DNA from: Phytohabitans sp052068095
GTDB lineage: Bacteria; Actinomycetota; Actinomycetes; Mycobacteriales; Micromonosporaceae
Direction: 5' to 3'
Assembly (NCBI RefSeq): GCF_052068095.1
Contig: NZ_JBQHDG010000038.1
Span: 9,141-73,140, forward strand
DNA: 64,000 nt
Within the stretch, counting starts at the first letter, position 1. The number at the start of each line of letters is the position of its first letter. Below, piece after piece: positions 57,445 to 64,000 of the stretch. The notes below the pieces were generated by a model. The model did not search any database. It saw only the letters and a program-made list of their open reading frames with translations, and had not been told where the DNA came from. The position numbers were made by a program, and so were the translations under genes.

Positions 57445-58212
57445 ATGTTCCGGCGAGCATCGGTGCTGGCGTACGGGGTGGTGTCGTACGCGCTGTTTCT
57501 CGGGGTGCTGCTCTACACGATCGGCTTTCTCGCCGGTGTGGGCGTGCCGAAAGGCGTCGACGACGGGCCCGCCGGCCCGGCGTGGCGGGCGGTGCTCGTC
57601 GACCTGCTGCTGCTCGGGGTGTTCGCCGTCCAGCACAGCGTGATGGCGCGGCCGTGGTTCAAGCGGTGGTGGACGCGGATCGTCCCGCCGGCCATCGAGC
57701 GGAGCACCTACGTCCTGGCGGCCAGCCTCGTCGTGGCGCTGCTGCTGTGGCAGTGGCGTCCGCTGACCGACCAGGTGTGGTCCGTCGAGGCGACGTGGGC
57801 GCGGGTGCCGCTCTGGGCGGGATACCTGCTGGGCTGGGGGGTCCTGACGCTCAGCACGTTCCTGATCGGCCACTTCGACCTCTTCGGGCTGCGGCAGGTG
57901 CTCGCCCGGGCACGCGACCGCCGCTACGCGGAGCCGGCCTTCCGCGAGCCGCTGCTCTACCGGCTGGTCCGGCACCCGCTGATGGTCGGTTTCCTGATCG
58001 CATTCTGGGTTACGCCGGAGATGAGCGCCGGGCGGCTGCTCTTCGCCGCCGCCGCGACGGGCTACATCCTCGTCGCCGTCCGGCTCGAAGAGCACGACCT
58101 GCGCCGCCAGCTCGGCGAGCCGTACGAGCGGTACATGGCGCGGGTGCCGCGCTTCGTGCCCCGCCCCACCGCGGTCGCCGGGAGACAGCGCCATGCGCGC
58201 CAGGCGAGCTGA
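57445..58212 (+). CDS. mddA: MddA-like methanethiol S-methyltransferase
   Basis: 255 residues from the ATG at 57445 (AGGGGGGTTGG upstream). About five to six membrane helices and the isoprenylcysteine-methyltransferase-like C-terminal region: LYRLVRHPLMVGFLIAFWVT, PEMSAGRLLFAAAATGYILV, RLEEHDLRRQLGEPYERYMA. The RHPxMxGFLIAFW pattern is that of the NnrU/MddA branch, which methylates methanethiol to dimethyl sulfide with S-adenosylmethionine. The N-terminal AVQHSVMARPWFKRWWTR is also shared with that family. It overlaps the hydrolase-glycosyltransferase fusion by 20 bases. Assignment to MddA rather than a related methyltransferase is probable, not proven. Confidence 0.72.
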   Translation: MFRRASVLAYGVVSYALFLGVLLYTIGFLAGVGVPKGVDDGPAGPAWRAVLVDLLLLGVFAVQHSVMARPWFKRWWTRIVPPAIERSTYVLAASLVVALLLWQWRPLTDQVWSVEATWARVPLWAGYLLGWGVLTLSTFLIGHFDLFGLRQVLARARDRRYAEPAFREPLLYRLVRHPLMVGFLIAFWVTPEMSAGRLLFAAAATGYILVAVRLEEHDLRRQLGEPYERYMARVPRFVPRPTAVAGRQRHARQAS

Positions 58213-60337
58213 CGCGGAAGGCTTCGTCGAACACCTCGGCGTCAAAATCCACTACGAGGTGCACGGGTCGGGCGGACCCACGATCCTCCTGCTGCCGACC
58301 TGGACGATCGTCCACAAGCGATTCTGGAAGCTCCAGGTGCCATATCTGGCACGGCACTTCCGGGTCGTCACCTACGACGGGCCGGGCAACGGGCAGTCCG
58401 ACCGCCCGGTCACGTCCGAGGCGTACGACCAGTCGGCGCAGGTCGCCTACGCGCTCGCCGTCCTGGACGCCACCGCCACCGACCGTGCTGTGGTCGTCGG
58501 GCTCTCACGGGCCGCCAACTGGGCGCTGGAGCTGGCCGCCGAGCACCCGTCACGGGTACACGGGACGGTCGTCGTCGGCGCGGCGGTGCCGCTCGCACCG
58601 CGTGACCCGGTACGTGCCGCGCACATGTCGCTGACCGGGCCGGCACCGGCGATCGAGCCGTCGGGCGTACCGGCGCTCGGCGCCGACCCGGGCGAGCACT
58701 GGGCGAAGTACAACCGGGAGTACTGGCTGGAGCGGTACGAGGACTTCCTCTGGTTCTTCTTTGGACAGTGCTTCAGCGAGGCGCACTCCACAAAGGCCAT
58801 CGAGGACGCGGTCGGCTGGGGTTTGGAGACGAGCGGCGCGGTGCTCGTCGCCGAGTCCGCGGCGGCCGGCCCGAAACGGGCGACCGTCGAGGAGTGGTGC
58901 GCGCGGGTAGCCTCGCCGCTGCTCGCCATCCACGGTGACGACGACCATGTGATACCGCTGCGGTGCGGCGAGCGGATCGCCGAGCTGTCCGGCGGCGAGC
59001 TTGTGGTGCTGGAGGGCGCCGGCCACATCCCGATGGCCCGCGACCCGGTCCGCGTCAACCTGCTGATCCGCGAGTTCGCCGAGCGGTTTCGCCCACCGGC
59101 ACCGGCCCGCCGCACCTGGACCCGCTGGGACCGGCGGCGCAAGCGGGTGCTGTACCTGTGCTCGCCGATCGGCCTCGGGCACGCGCGGCGCGACCTTGCG
59201 ATCGCCCGCGAGCTGCGCGAGCGCCACCCGGACGCGCGGATCGACTGGCTGACCCAGCACCCGGTGACGCGGATGCTCGACGACGCCGGTGAGCACGTAC
59301 ATCCGGCGAGCCGGTGGCTGGCCAACGAGTCCGCGCACATCGAGAGCGAGGCGGGCGAGCACGACCTGCACTGCTTCCAGGCGCTGCGCCGGATGGACGA
59401 GATCCTGGTCGCCAACTTCATGGTCTTCCGCGACGTGGTCACGGAGGAGCGGTACGACCTCGTCATCGGCGACGAGGCCTGGGACGTCGACCACTTCCTG
59501 CACGAAAACCCCGAGCTGAAACGCTTCGGGTACGCGTGGCTGACCGACTTCGTCGGCTACCTGCCGATGCCCGACGGCGGCGAACGGGAGGCGCTGGTCG
59601 CGGCCGACTACAACGCCGAGATGATCGGCCACATCGCCCGCTTCCCGAGGCTGCGCGACCGGGCCGTGTTCGTCGGCGACCCGGACGACATCGTCGCGGA
59701 CCGCTTCGGCCGCGACCTCCCGCTCATTCGCGAGTGGACAGAGGCGCACTACGACTTCGCCGGGTACGTCACGGGCTTCGATCCCGAGGAGTACGCCGAC
59801 CGCGCCGCGCTGCGGGCCGAGCTCGGCTACCGGCCCGGCGAGCGGGTCTGCGTCGTGACCGTCGGCGGCTCCGGCGTCGGCGCCGACCTGCTGCGCTGCG
59901 TCGTCGACGCCTTCCCGGAGGCGTCCCGGCTGGTGGCCGGCCTGCGGATGATCGTGGTCACCGGGCCGCGCATCGACCCGGCGTCGCTACCCGCCCGCCC
60001 CGGCTTGGAGATCCGCCCGTACGTGCCGGACCTGCACCGGCACCTCGCCGCCTGCGACCTGGCGGTAGTGCAGGGCGGGCTGACGACCTGCATGGAGCTG
60101 ACCGCCACCGGCCGGCCGTTCATCTACGTGCCGCTGCGCCACCATTTCGAGCAGAACTTCCACGTGGCGCACCGGCTCCGCCGCCACGAAGCGGGCCGCC
60201 GGCTCGACTTCGCCGACCTCACGCCCGACTCGCTCGCCGACGCGATCGCCACCGAGATGGGCCGCGAGGTCCGGTATCGCCCGGTCACGACCGGCGGCGC
60301 GGCCCGCGCGGCCGCCCTCCTCGCCGACCTTCTTTGA
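58193..60337 (+). CDS. Alpha/beta-hydrolase fused to GT-B glycosyltransferase
   Basis: 714 residues in one uninterrupted frame. Residues 1-300 are an alpha/beta hydrolase: YDGPGNGQSDRPV, nucleophile elbow VVGLSRAANW with Ser105 (the usual second Gly is Ala), acid HGDDDHVIPL and His in GAGHIPMARDP. A basic joint (RRTWTRWDRRRKR) leads at about 318 to a GT-B enzyme of the GT1/GT28 kind: LYLCSPIGLGHARRDLAIAR, a middle GSGVGADLLRCVV, and the donor site LAVVQGGLTTCMELTATGRP with VPLRHHFEQNFHV. A bifunctional enzyme, possibly one that releases and re-glycosylates the same acceptor; the substrate is unknown. Coupled to the methyltransferase by a 20-base overlap. Confidence 0.85.
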   Translation: MRARRADAEGFVEHLGVKIHYEVHGSGGPTILLLPTWTIVHKRFWKLQVPYLARHFRVVTYDGPGNGQSDRPVTSEAYDQSAQVAYALAVLDATATDRAVVVGLSRAANWALELAAEHPSRVHGTVVVGAAVPLAPRDPVRAAHMSLTGPAPAIEPSGVPALGADPGEHWAKYNREYWLERYEDFLWFFFGQCFSEAHSTKAIEDAVGWGLETSGAVLVAESAAAGPKRATVEEWCARVASPLLAIHGDDDHVIPLRCGERIAELSGGELVVLEGAGHIPMARDPVRVNLLIREFAERFRPPAPARRTWTRWDRRRKRVLYLCSPIGLGHARRDLAIARELRERHPDARIDWLTQHPVTRMLDDAGEHVHPASRWLANESAHIESEAGEHDLHCFQALRRMDEILVANFMVFRDVVTEERYDLVIGDEAWDVDHFLHENPELKRFGYAWLTDFVGYLPMPDGGEREALVAADYNAEMIGHIARFPRLRDRAVFVGDPDDIVADRFGRDLPLIREWTEAHYDFAGYVTGFDPEEYADRAALRAELGYRPGERVCVVTVGGSGVGADLLRCVVDAFPEASRLVAGLRMIVVTGPRIDPASLPARPGLEIRPYVPDLHRHLAACDLAVVQGGLTTCMELTATGRPFIYVPLRHHFEQNFHVAHRLRRHEAGRRLDFADLTPDSLADAIATEMGREVRYRPVTTGGAARAAALLADLL

Positions 60338-61216
60338 TCAGGAGCGGGAGCGGAAGTCGGACAGGGCCTCGGCCACGGAGTGGCGGCCGGCGGCGGCCAG
60401 GGCCGGGTTGGTGTACCGGTAGACGCGCACCGCACCAAGGCCGGCCCGCAACGCCCAGCCGCGCCCGCGCCGCCAGGTCGCCTCGTCCACACCCACCACC
60501 GCGCGGAAGACGTCGCGGGTTCGCGCGCTCAGCAGCGCCCAGGCGGGCAGCAGGTCGGTGGCCGGGTCGCCGGTGCCGACGAGGCCGAAGTCGATGACCG
60601 CGGCGAGCCGGCCCTGCCGCGCGACGAGGTTGGCCGGCAAGAGGTCGCCGTGCAGCCAGACCGGCGGCCCGGTCCACGGTGGCGCGGCGAGCGCGTCCTC
60701 CCACACGGCGGTCGCCAGGGCGGCGTCGACGAGGCCCACGGCGGCCAGCCGCTCGATCGACTCGTGGACGTCGACGTCGCCCGGACCGACCGGCACCGCG
60801 CGGGGCGAGCGCGGCGCGCCGGCGGTGTCGATCCGTTGCAGCGCCGCGACGAACCGGCCCAGCCGCACCGCCACGTCGCGCAGGTCGAGATCGGGGCGGT
60901 CGGCGAGCGTGTCACCGTCGAGCCAGCGGTAGATCAGCCACGGGTACGGGAACTCGCCGTCCGGCACGCCCGCCCCCAGCGGCACCGGGACGTCCAGCGG
61001 CAGGCGGGGCGCCAGGCGCGGCATCCACTCCCGTTCCCGGCCCACCATCGGCGCGGCGCGCGGCAGGGCGGGCAGGCGTACCACGAGCTCGTCGCCCAGC
61101 CGGTAGATCAGGTTGTCGGTGCCGACCGTGCGGACCTGGCGCACCGGAAGGTCTGCCCACTGTGGAAACTGCTTCGCGACCAGCCGGCTGACCAGCGGCG
61201 GTCCGATGTCGATCAT
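60338..61216 (-). CDS. APH-family phosphotransferase
   Basis: 292 residues. Kinase-like fold of the aminoglycoside phosphotransferase family: TVGTDNLIYRLGDELVVRLP with the ATP-binding region, PYPWLIYRWLDGDTLAD as hinge, the catalytic VWLHGDLLPANLV (Asp and Asn) and VIDFGLVGTGDPATDLLPAW as metal site. This subgroup includes many enzymes for sugars, choline or macrolides, so resistance is not implied. Its stop and that of the fusion gene abut in TGATCA. Its ATG overlaps the stop of a 34-codon frame upstream. Confidence 0.88.
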   Translation of the reverse strand: MIDIGPPLVSRLVAKQFPQWADLPVRQVRTVGTDNLIYRLGDELVVRLPALPRAAPMVGREREWMPRLAPRLPLDVPVPLGAGVPDGEFPYPWLIYRWLDGDTLADRPDLDLRDVAVRLGRFVAALQRIDTAGAPRSPRAVPVGPGDVDVHESIERLAAVGLVDAALATAVWEDALAAPPWTGPPVWLHGDLLPANLVARQGRLAAVIDFGLVGTGDPATDLLPAWALLSARTRDVFRAVVGVDEATWRRGRGWALRAGLGAVRVYRYTNPALAAAGRHSVAEALSDFRSRS

Positions 61217-61317
61217 GCCGCCGTGCCCGTCCTGCGCACGGCGGTCCCGGCCGGCAGGTCAGCGTCGACGAGGTCGCGGTCCGGCATCCCGTGCCGGACC
61301 AACGCCAGCCGGCTCAC
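61213..61317 (-). CDS. Possible 34-residue leader or gene remnant
   Basis: A GTG at 61317 opens a 34-codon frame ending in a TGA that overlaps the APH start (ATGA). The peptide contains LALVRHGMPDRDLVDADLPA; RHG at its start recalls histidine phosphatases, which are far longer. No ribosome site is evident. It may be a leader peptide coupled to the kinase gene or the tail of a lost gene. The rest of the gap up to 61562 holds no gene I can support. Confidence 0.3.
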   Translation of the reverse strand: MSRLALVRHGMPDRDLVDADLPAGTAVRRTGTAA

Positions 61318-61562
61318 CCCTGCGGTCACGGCGGAAGGGTACCGAGCGGACCTACAGCTCGAACGGGCTGCCCACCGCCTTCGGCCCAAGCCCGCCGCAG
61401 GCCGGCCGAAAGCGCGCCGCCGGCCCACCGCAAGCGGGGCCGCAGGCCGCCGAGCCGCCGCGGATGGATGTGATCTGCGACACTGCCCCGACATAGACGC
61501 GTTCAGCCGCTTCGAGCAGGCGGGCCTGTCCCTGCTGGTCTTCCGCCAAGCTGGCCGGCCGC

Positions 61563-62471
61563 CTACCTGGGGCGTAGCGCCTCGATCGCGAGGGCCGCCG
61601 CCGCCGCGATCAGCGCGTCGTCGTACTCGGCGTCCCGCTCGCCGCGGGTCGACATGATCGCCAGCACGATCGGGGCGCCGCCGGGCGGCCAGAGCACGGC
61701 GATGTCGTTGCGCGTGCCGTACCCGCCGCCGCCCGTCTTGTCGCCGACCTCCCAGCCCGCCGGTGCGGCGGCCCGGATGAGCTTGTCTCCGGTGGTGTTG
61801 CCGCGCAGCCAGCCCACCAGCACGTCACGGTCTTCGGCGCCGAGCGCGTCGCCGACCGCGTAGGCCCGCAGGTCGGTGGCGAACGCCCGGGGCGTGCTCG
61901 TATCCCGCACGTCGCCCGGCTTGGCCTCGTTGAGTGCGGTCTCGGTCCGCTCCGGGTCGCTGACGCGGTCGCCGAGACCGCGCAGCGCCCGCTCGAAGCC
62001 GGCCGGGCCGCCGAGCCGCTCCAGCAGCAGGTTTCCGGCGGTGTTGTCGCTGTATCGGACCGCGGCGTCGGCGATCGCCCGCAGCGTCATGCCCGTGCCC
62101 ACGTGCTTTTCGGTCACCGGCGAGTGGCTCACCAGGTCGGCCTGCGCGTAGCGCACGACCTTGTCGAGCTCGGCGCTGCTGGTGTCGGCGAGCACGGCGG
62201 CCGCGGCGAGCGCCTTGAACGTGGAGGCGTACGCGAAACGCTCGTCCGCCCGGTGTTCGACGGTGCGGCCGGAACCGGTGTCGACGCCGAAGACGCCCAG
62301 CCGCGCCTGGAAGCGCGCTTCCAATGGTTCGAAGGCGGGTTTTTCCACTGGCGTCGAGGCCGGGGGTGTGGACGGCGGCCGGGGCGCCGGGGTCGGCTCC
62401 GGCTCCGGCTCCGCGGAACAGGCGGCGAGGGTCAGGGCGGCGACCACCGCCAGGAAGGCTCGGGCCGGCAT
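61563..62471 (-). CDS. bla: Class A beta-lactamase lipoprotein
   Basis: 302 residues with a lipoprotein signal (AVVAALTLAAC, Cys at about 18) and a Pro/Thr-rich spacer to about residue 45. All catalytic elements are in place: STFK with Ser83 and Lys86, SDN at 141-143, the general base Glu177 in ETALNEA (the ExxLN motif of the omega loop), and KTGGGGYGT at 245. This should hydrolyse penicillins at the membrane surface. Its ATG shares a base with the stop of the preceding hydrolase gene (TGATG), so the two are coupled. No BlaI/BlaR regulators adjoin. Confidence 0.95.
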   Translation of the reverse strand: MPARAFLAVVAALTLAACSAEPEPEPTPAPRPPSTPPASTPVEKPAFEPLEARFQARLGVFGVDTGSGRTVEHRADERFAYASTFKALAAAAVLADTSSAELDKVVRYAQADLVSHSPVTEKHVGTGMTLRAIADAAVRYSDNTAGNLLLERLGGPAGFERALRGLGDRVSDPERTETALNEAKPGDVRDTSTPRAFATDLRAYAVGDALGAEDRDVLVGWLRGNTTGDKLIRAAAPAGWEVGDKTGGGGYGTRNDIAVLWPPGGAPIVLAIMSTRGERDAEYDDALIAAAAALAIEALRPR

Positions 62472-63451
62472 CAGATGACGCTCGGAAACACGACTCGCTC
62501 AAGGACTGCGTCCGGAGTGCGCCACTGCTCGGGATCGTCGTAGTTGCCCGCCGCGATGGCCACGACGAGGCCCAGGGCGGGCACGACGGTCAGGCGCTGC
62601 CCACCATTGCCCATCGCGCCGACCCACGGGTGACCGGCGCCCGCGCCGCTGTACCACTGGTAGCAGTACATCCCGCCCCACTCGACCGGCAGGCGCGGCT
62701 CCAGCATCGCCCGCAGCCAGGCGGCTGGCACGACCTGCCGGCCGCCCCACTCGCCGCCGGCCCGCACCATCTCGCCGACGCGGGCCAGGTCGGGGGTGGC
62801 CAACCGCAGCCCGGACGCGGCCGAGGGCACACCGTCCGACCCGGCCATCCACTCGAACGACTCGATACCCAGCGGCGCGAAGAGCCGCTCGCCGGCGAAC
62901 TCCGACAGCGTGCGGCCGGTGCCCCGCGCGATCAGCCCGCCGAGCAGCGCGCTGGCACCGCCGCTGTACGAGTAGCGCGTGCCGGGTGGCTCGACGATCG
63001 GCCGCTCGAGCACGAACCTGTAGCGGTCCGGCGCCAGCTCCATGGCGATCTCGGCATTGGCCGGGCTGTTGTACGGGATCTCCTCTTTCCACTCCATGCC
63101 GAGTGACATGGTCAGCGCGTGCTCGACCGTGAGCCGTGCCCGCTCTGGGTCGGCGGCCAGATCGGGGTACTCCGGAAAGCCGGCCAGCAGCGGCGCCGAC
63201 GGCTCGGGGACGAGGCCGTCACCGAGCGCGATGCCATAGACCAGGGCGGTGATGCTCTTGGTGACCGAGCGCACGTCGTGCAGGGTGTGCGGCCCGAAGT
63301 CGACGGCACCGAGCGGCCTATTCCAGCTGTAGTCGTCGCCACTGCCGTAGTGCTCCAGCACCATCTGTCCACTATGGATCACCACGACGGCGTGCAAACC
63401 CTCGACCAGCCCGGCCGCGATCGTCTCGTCAAGTCGCTCGCGCATAGACAC
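62471..63451 (-). CDS. Beta-lactamase-fold serine hydrolase (class C/esterase type)
   Basis: 326 residues from a GTG at 63451 or ATG at 63445. The fold of penicillin-binding proteins and class C lactamases: catalytic SVTK at 62-65, RYSYSGGASALLGGLI with the Tyr of the second motif, and a weak third motif around GMYCYQWYSGAG. No signal peptide is visible, so it is likely cytoplasmic, unlike its partner. Members act as esterases or D-aminopeptidases. Translational coupling with a true beta-lactamase is unusual and suggests the pair handles related substrates. Confidence 0.85.
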   Translation of the reverse strand: MSMRERLDETIAAGLVEGLHAVVVIHSGQMVLEHYGSGDDYSWNRPLGAVDFGPHTLHDVRSVTKSITALVYGIALGDGLVPEPSAPLLAGFPEYPDLAADPERARLTVEHALTMSLGMEWKEEIPYNSPANAEIAMELAPDRYRFVLERPIVEPPGTRYSYSGGASALLGGLIARGTGRTLSEFAGERLFAPLGIESFEWMAGSDGVPSAASGLRLATPDLARVGEMVRAGGEWGGRQVVPAAWLRAMLEPRLPVEWGGMYCYQWYSGAGAGHPWVGAMGNGGQRLTVVPALGLVVAIAAGNYDDPEQWRTPDAVLERVVFPSVI

Positions 63452-63479
63452 CCGAACAGCTTAGGCCGGGACGGCGCCG

Positions 63480-63809
63480 CTAGGCGGCCAGCGCCTCCTC
63501 GACGGCGCCCGCGCCGGCGACCTGGTACACGGCGGTGACAGCCGCGCGCGGCACCGGCGCGTACACGTGCGGGAAGACGCCGTCGGCCGACTCCTCCCAC
63601 CGCACGCTCTCCCCCAGCGCATCCGCGTCGATGGCGGCGACCACCAGCTCCGGCTCGTCCGGAAACACCCGCAGGGCGGTGGGACCTACCTGCTCGCGCG
63701 AGGAGCAGTGGATGAACCCGGACGCGTGGTCGAACGGCGACCCGTCGAAGCGCCCGGCCGCCTCGAACTCGGCCCACTCGGCGGGCAGCAGGATCTTGTA
63801 GATCAGCAC
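63480..63809 (-). CDS. DUF952 family protein
   Basis: 109 residues from the GTG at 63809 (or TTG at 63812). The DUF952 pattern is clear: IYKILLPAEWAEFEAAGRFD, FIHCSSREQVGPTALRVFPD, LVVAAIDADALGESVRWEES and FPHVYAPVPRAAV. The fold resembles a small ADP-ribosyl-transferase-like or RNA-phosphotransferase domain of unknown activity. It is widespread and usually a stand-alone gene. It lies 28 bases upstream of the serine hydrolase gene and may head the same transcript. Confidence 0.85.
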   Translation of the reverse strand: MLIYKILLPAEWAEFEAAGRFDGSPFDHASGFIHCSSREQVGPTALRVFPDEPELVVAAIDADALGESVRWEESADGVFPHVYAPVPRAAVTAVYQVAGAGAVEEALAA

Positions 63810-63907
63810 CAAGCCACCCTAGACCCGCCTCAACTGCCACGTCGGGCGGACCGGGCAGCGCCCACCGGCCACAGGGAGGTGTGACCGATGGGCGCCGCTG
63901 GCTGTCG

Positions 63908-64000
63908 CTATTGAACGTTGATGCGGACCGAGTCGAAGGCGGGGATCTGGTTGGCGCGCTGCATCATCGGGATGCGGTGTGAGGCGTCGCCGGCCCAGGA
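63908..64000 (-). CDS. C-terminal end of a gene, rest outside window
   Basis: A minus-strand frame enters from the right edge and ends with TAG at 63908-63910. The visible 30 residues include WAGDASHRIPMMQRANQIPA and FDSVRINVQ at the end. The terminal strand pattern would suit a beta-sandwich or hydrolase end. I do not recognise the family. It is separated from DUF952 by about 95 bases. Confidence 0.45.
   Translation of the reverse strand, partial: SWAGDASHRIPMMQRANQIPAFDSVRINVQ

Noticed and set aside
60338..61216. Calling the APH-family gene an aminoglycoside resistance gene
   Set aside because: The fold is shared by many kinases of unrelated substrates; no subgroup-specific residues support resistance.
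61213..61494. A longer 93-codon frame ending at the APH start
   Set aside because: Only the last 34 codons could be a coupled reading frame; the upstream part is basic low-complexity sequence without a ribosome site, and even the short version is uncertain.

Overview
The window is very GC-rich, densely coded actinobacterial DNA. Codons almost always end in G or C, GTG and TTG starts are common, and many genes overlap by 4 bases (ATGA or GTGA). A DUF3145 protein, a HelR-type helicase, CBM2 and snapalysin-like secreted proteins, and a ydaO leader of the actinobacterial form fit a soil or mycelial actinomycete. Micromonosporaceae is my best guess at family level; this is inference, because no rRNA or tRNA is present. 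I see no phage, insertion sequence, CRISPR array or tRNA. The window looks like ordinary chromosome rich in accessory envelope and secretion functions.

Layout. 1-3.5 kb (minus): MFS transporter, polyprenyl-phosphate-type GT2 and a truncated polytopic membrane protein. 3.6-4.8 kb: a secreted coiled-coil/M15-like protein behind a cyclic-di-AMP riboswitch. 4.9-10 kb: CDF metal exporter, secreted beta-propeller, HelR and an alpha/beta hydrolase. 10-16 kb: a small conserved protein, DUF3145, a NagZ-like GH3 lipoprotein, a CBM2 protein, a PfkB kinase and surE. 16.6-24.8 kb is regulatory: an atypical Ser/Thr kinase, a STAS protein, a shortened AraC regulator, a double histidine kinase with its NarL-type regulator, and a ROK repressor. 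25-32 kb: GGDEF-EAL protein, MHS symporter, NmrA-like reductase and a proline-rich membrane protein.

32-42.7 kb is the most coherent locus. Six minus-strand genes (flippase, GT2, GT4, polymerase, GT2, GT2) overlap or nearly touch. A Wzz-like protein diverges from them, followed by a DUF1800-DUF1501 secreted pair and, convergently, an LCP (LytR-CpsA-Psr) protein. The parts fit a Wzx/Wzy-style pathway: assemble, flip, polymerise and anchor a surface polysaccharide. The priming transferase is not in view.

42.7-53 kb: two ECF sigma factors, a LamG-type secreted protein, a RibD/DHFR-like reductase, and an alpha-glucoside uptake operon (binding protein, two permeases, GH13 glucosidase) without its own ATPase. 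53-64 kb: snapalysin-like protease, voltage-gated cation channel, RtcB, a SRPBCC protein, an MddA-like methyltransferase coupled to an alpha/beta-hydrolase-glycosyltransferase fusion, an APH-type kinase, a class A beta-lactamase coupled to a second penicillin-binding-fold hydrolase, and DUF952.

Several intergenic gaps (16.1-16.5, 22.7, 27.4-27.6, 53.0 and 57.0-57.3 kb) carry copies of the same GC-rich palindromic sequences. They form a dispersed repeat family unrelated to the adjacent genes and are one of the clearest unexplained signals here.
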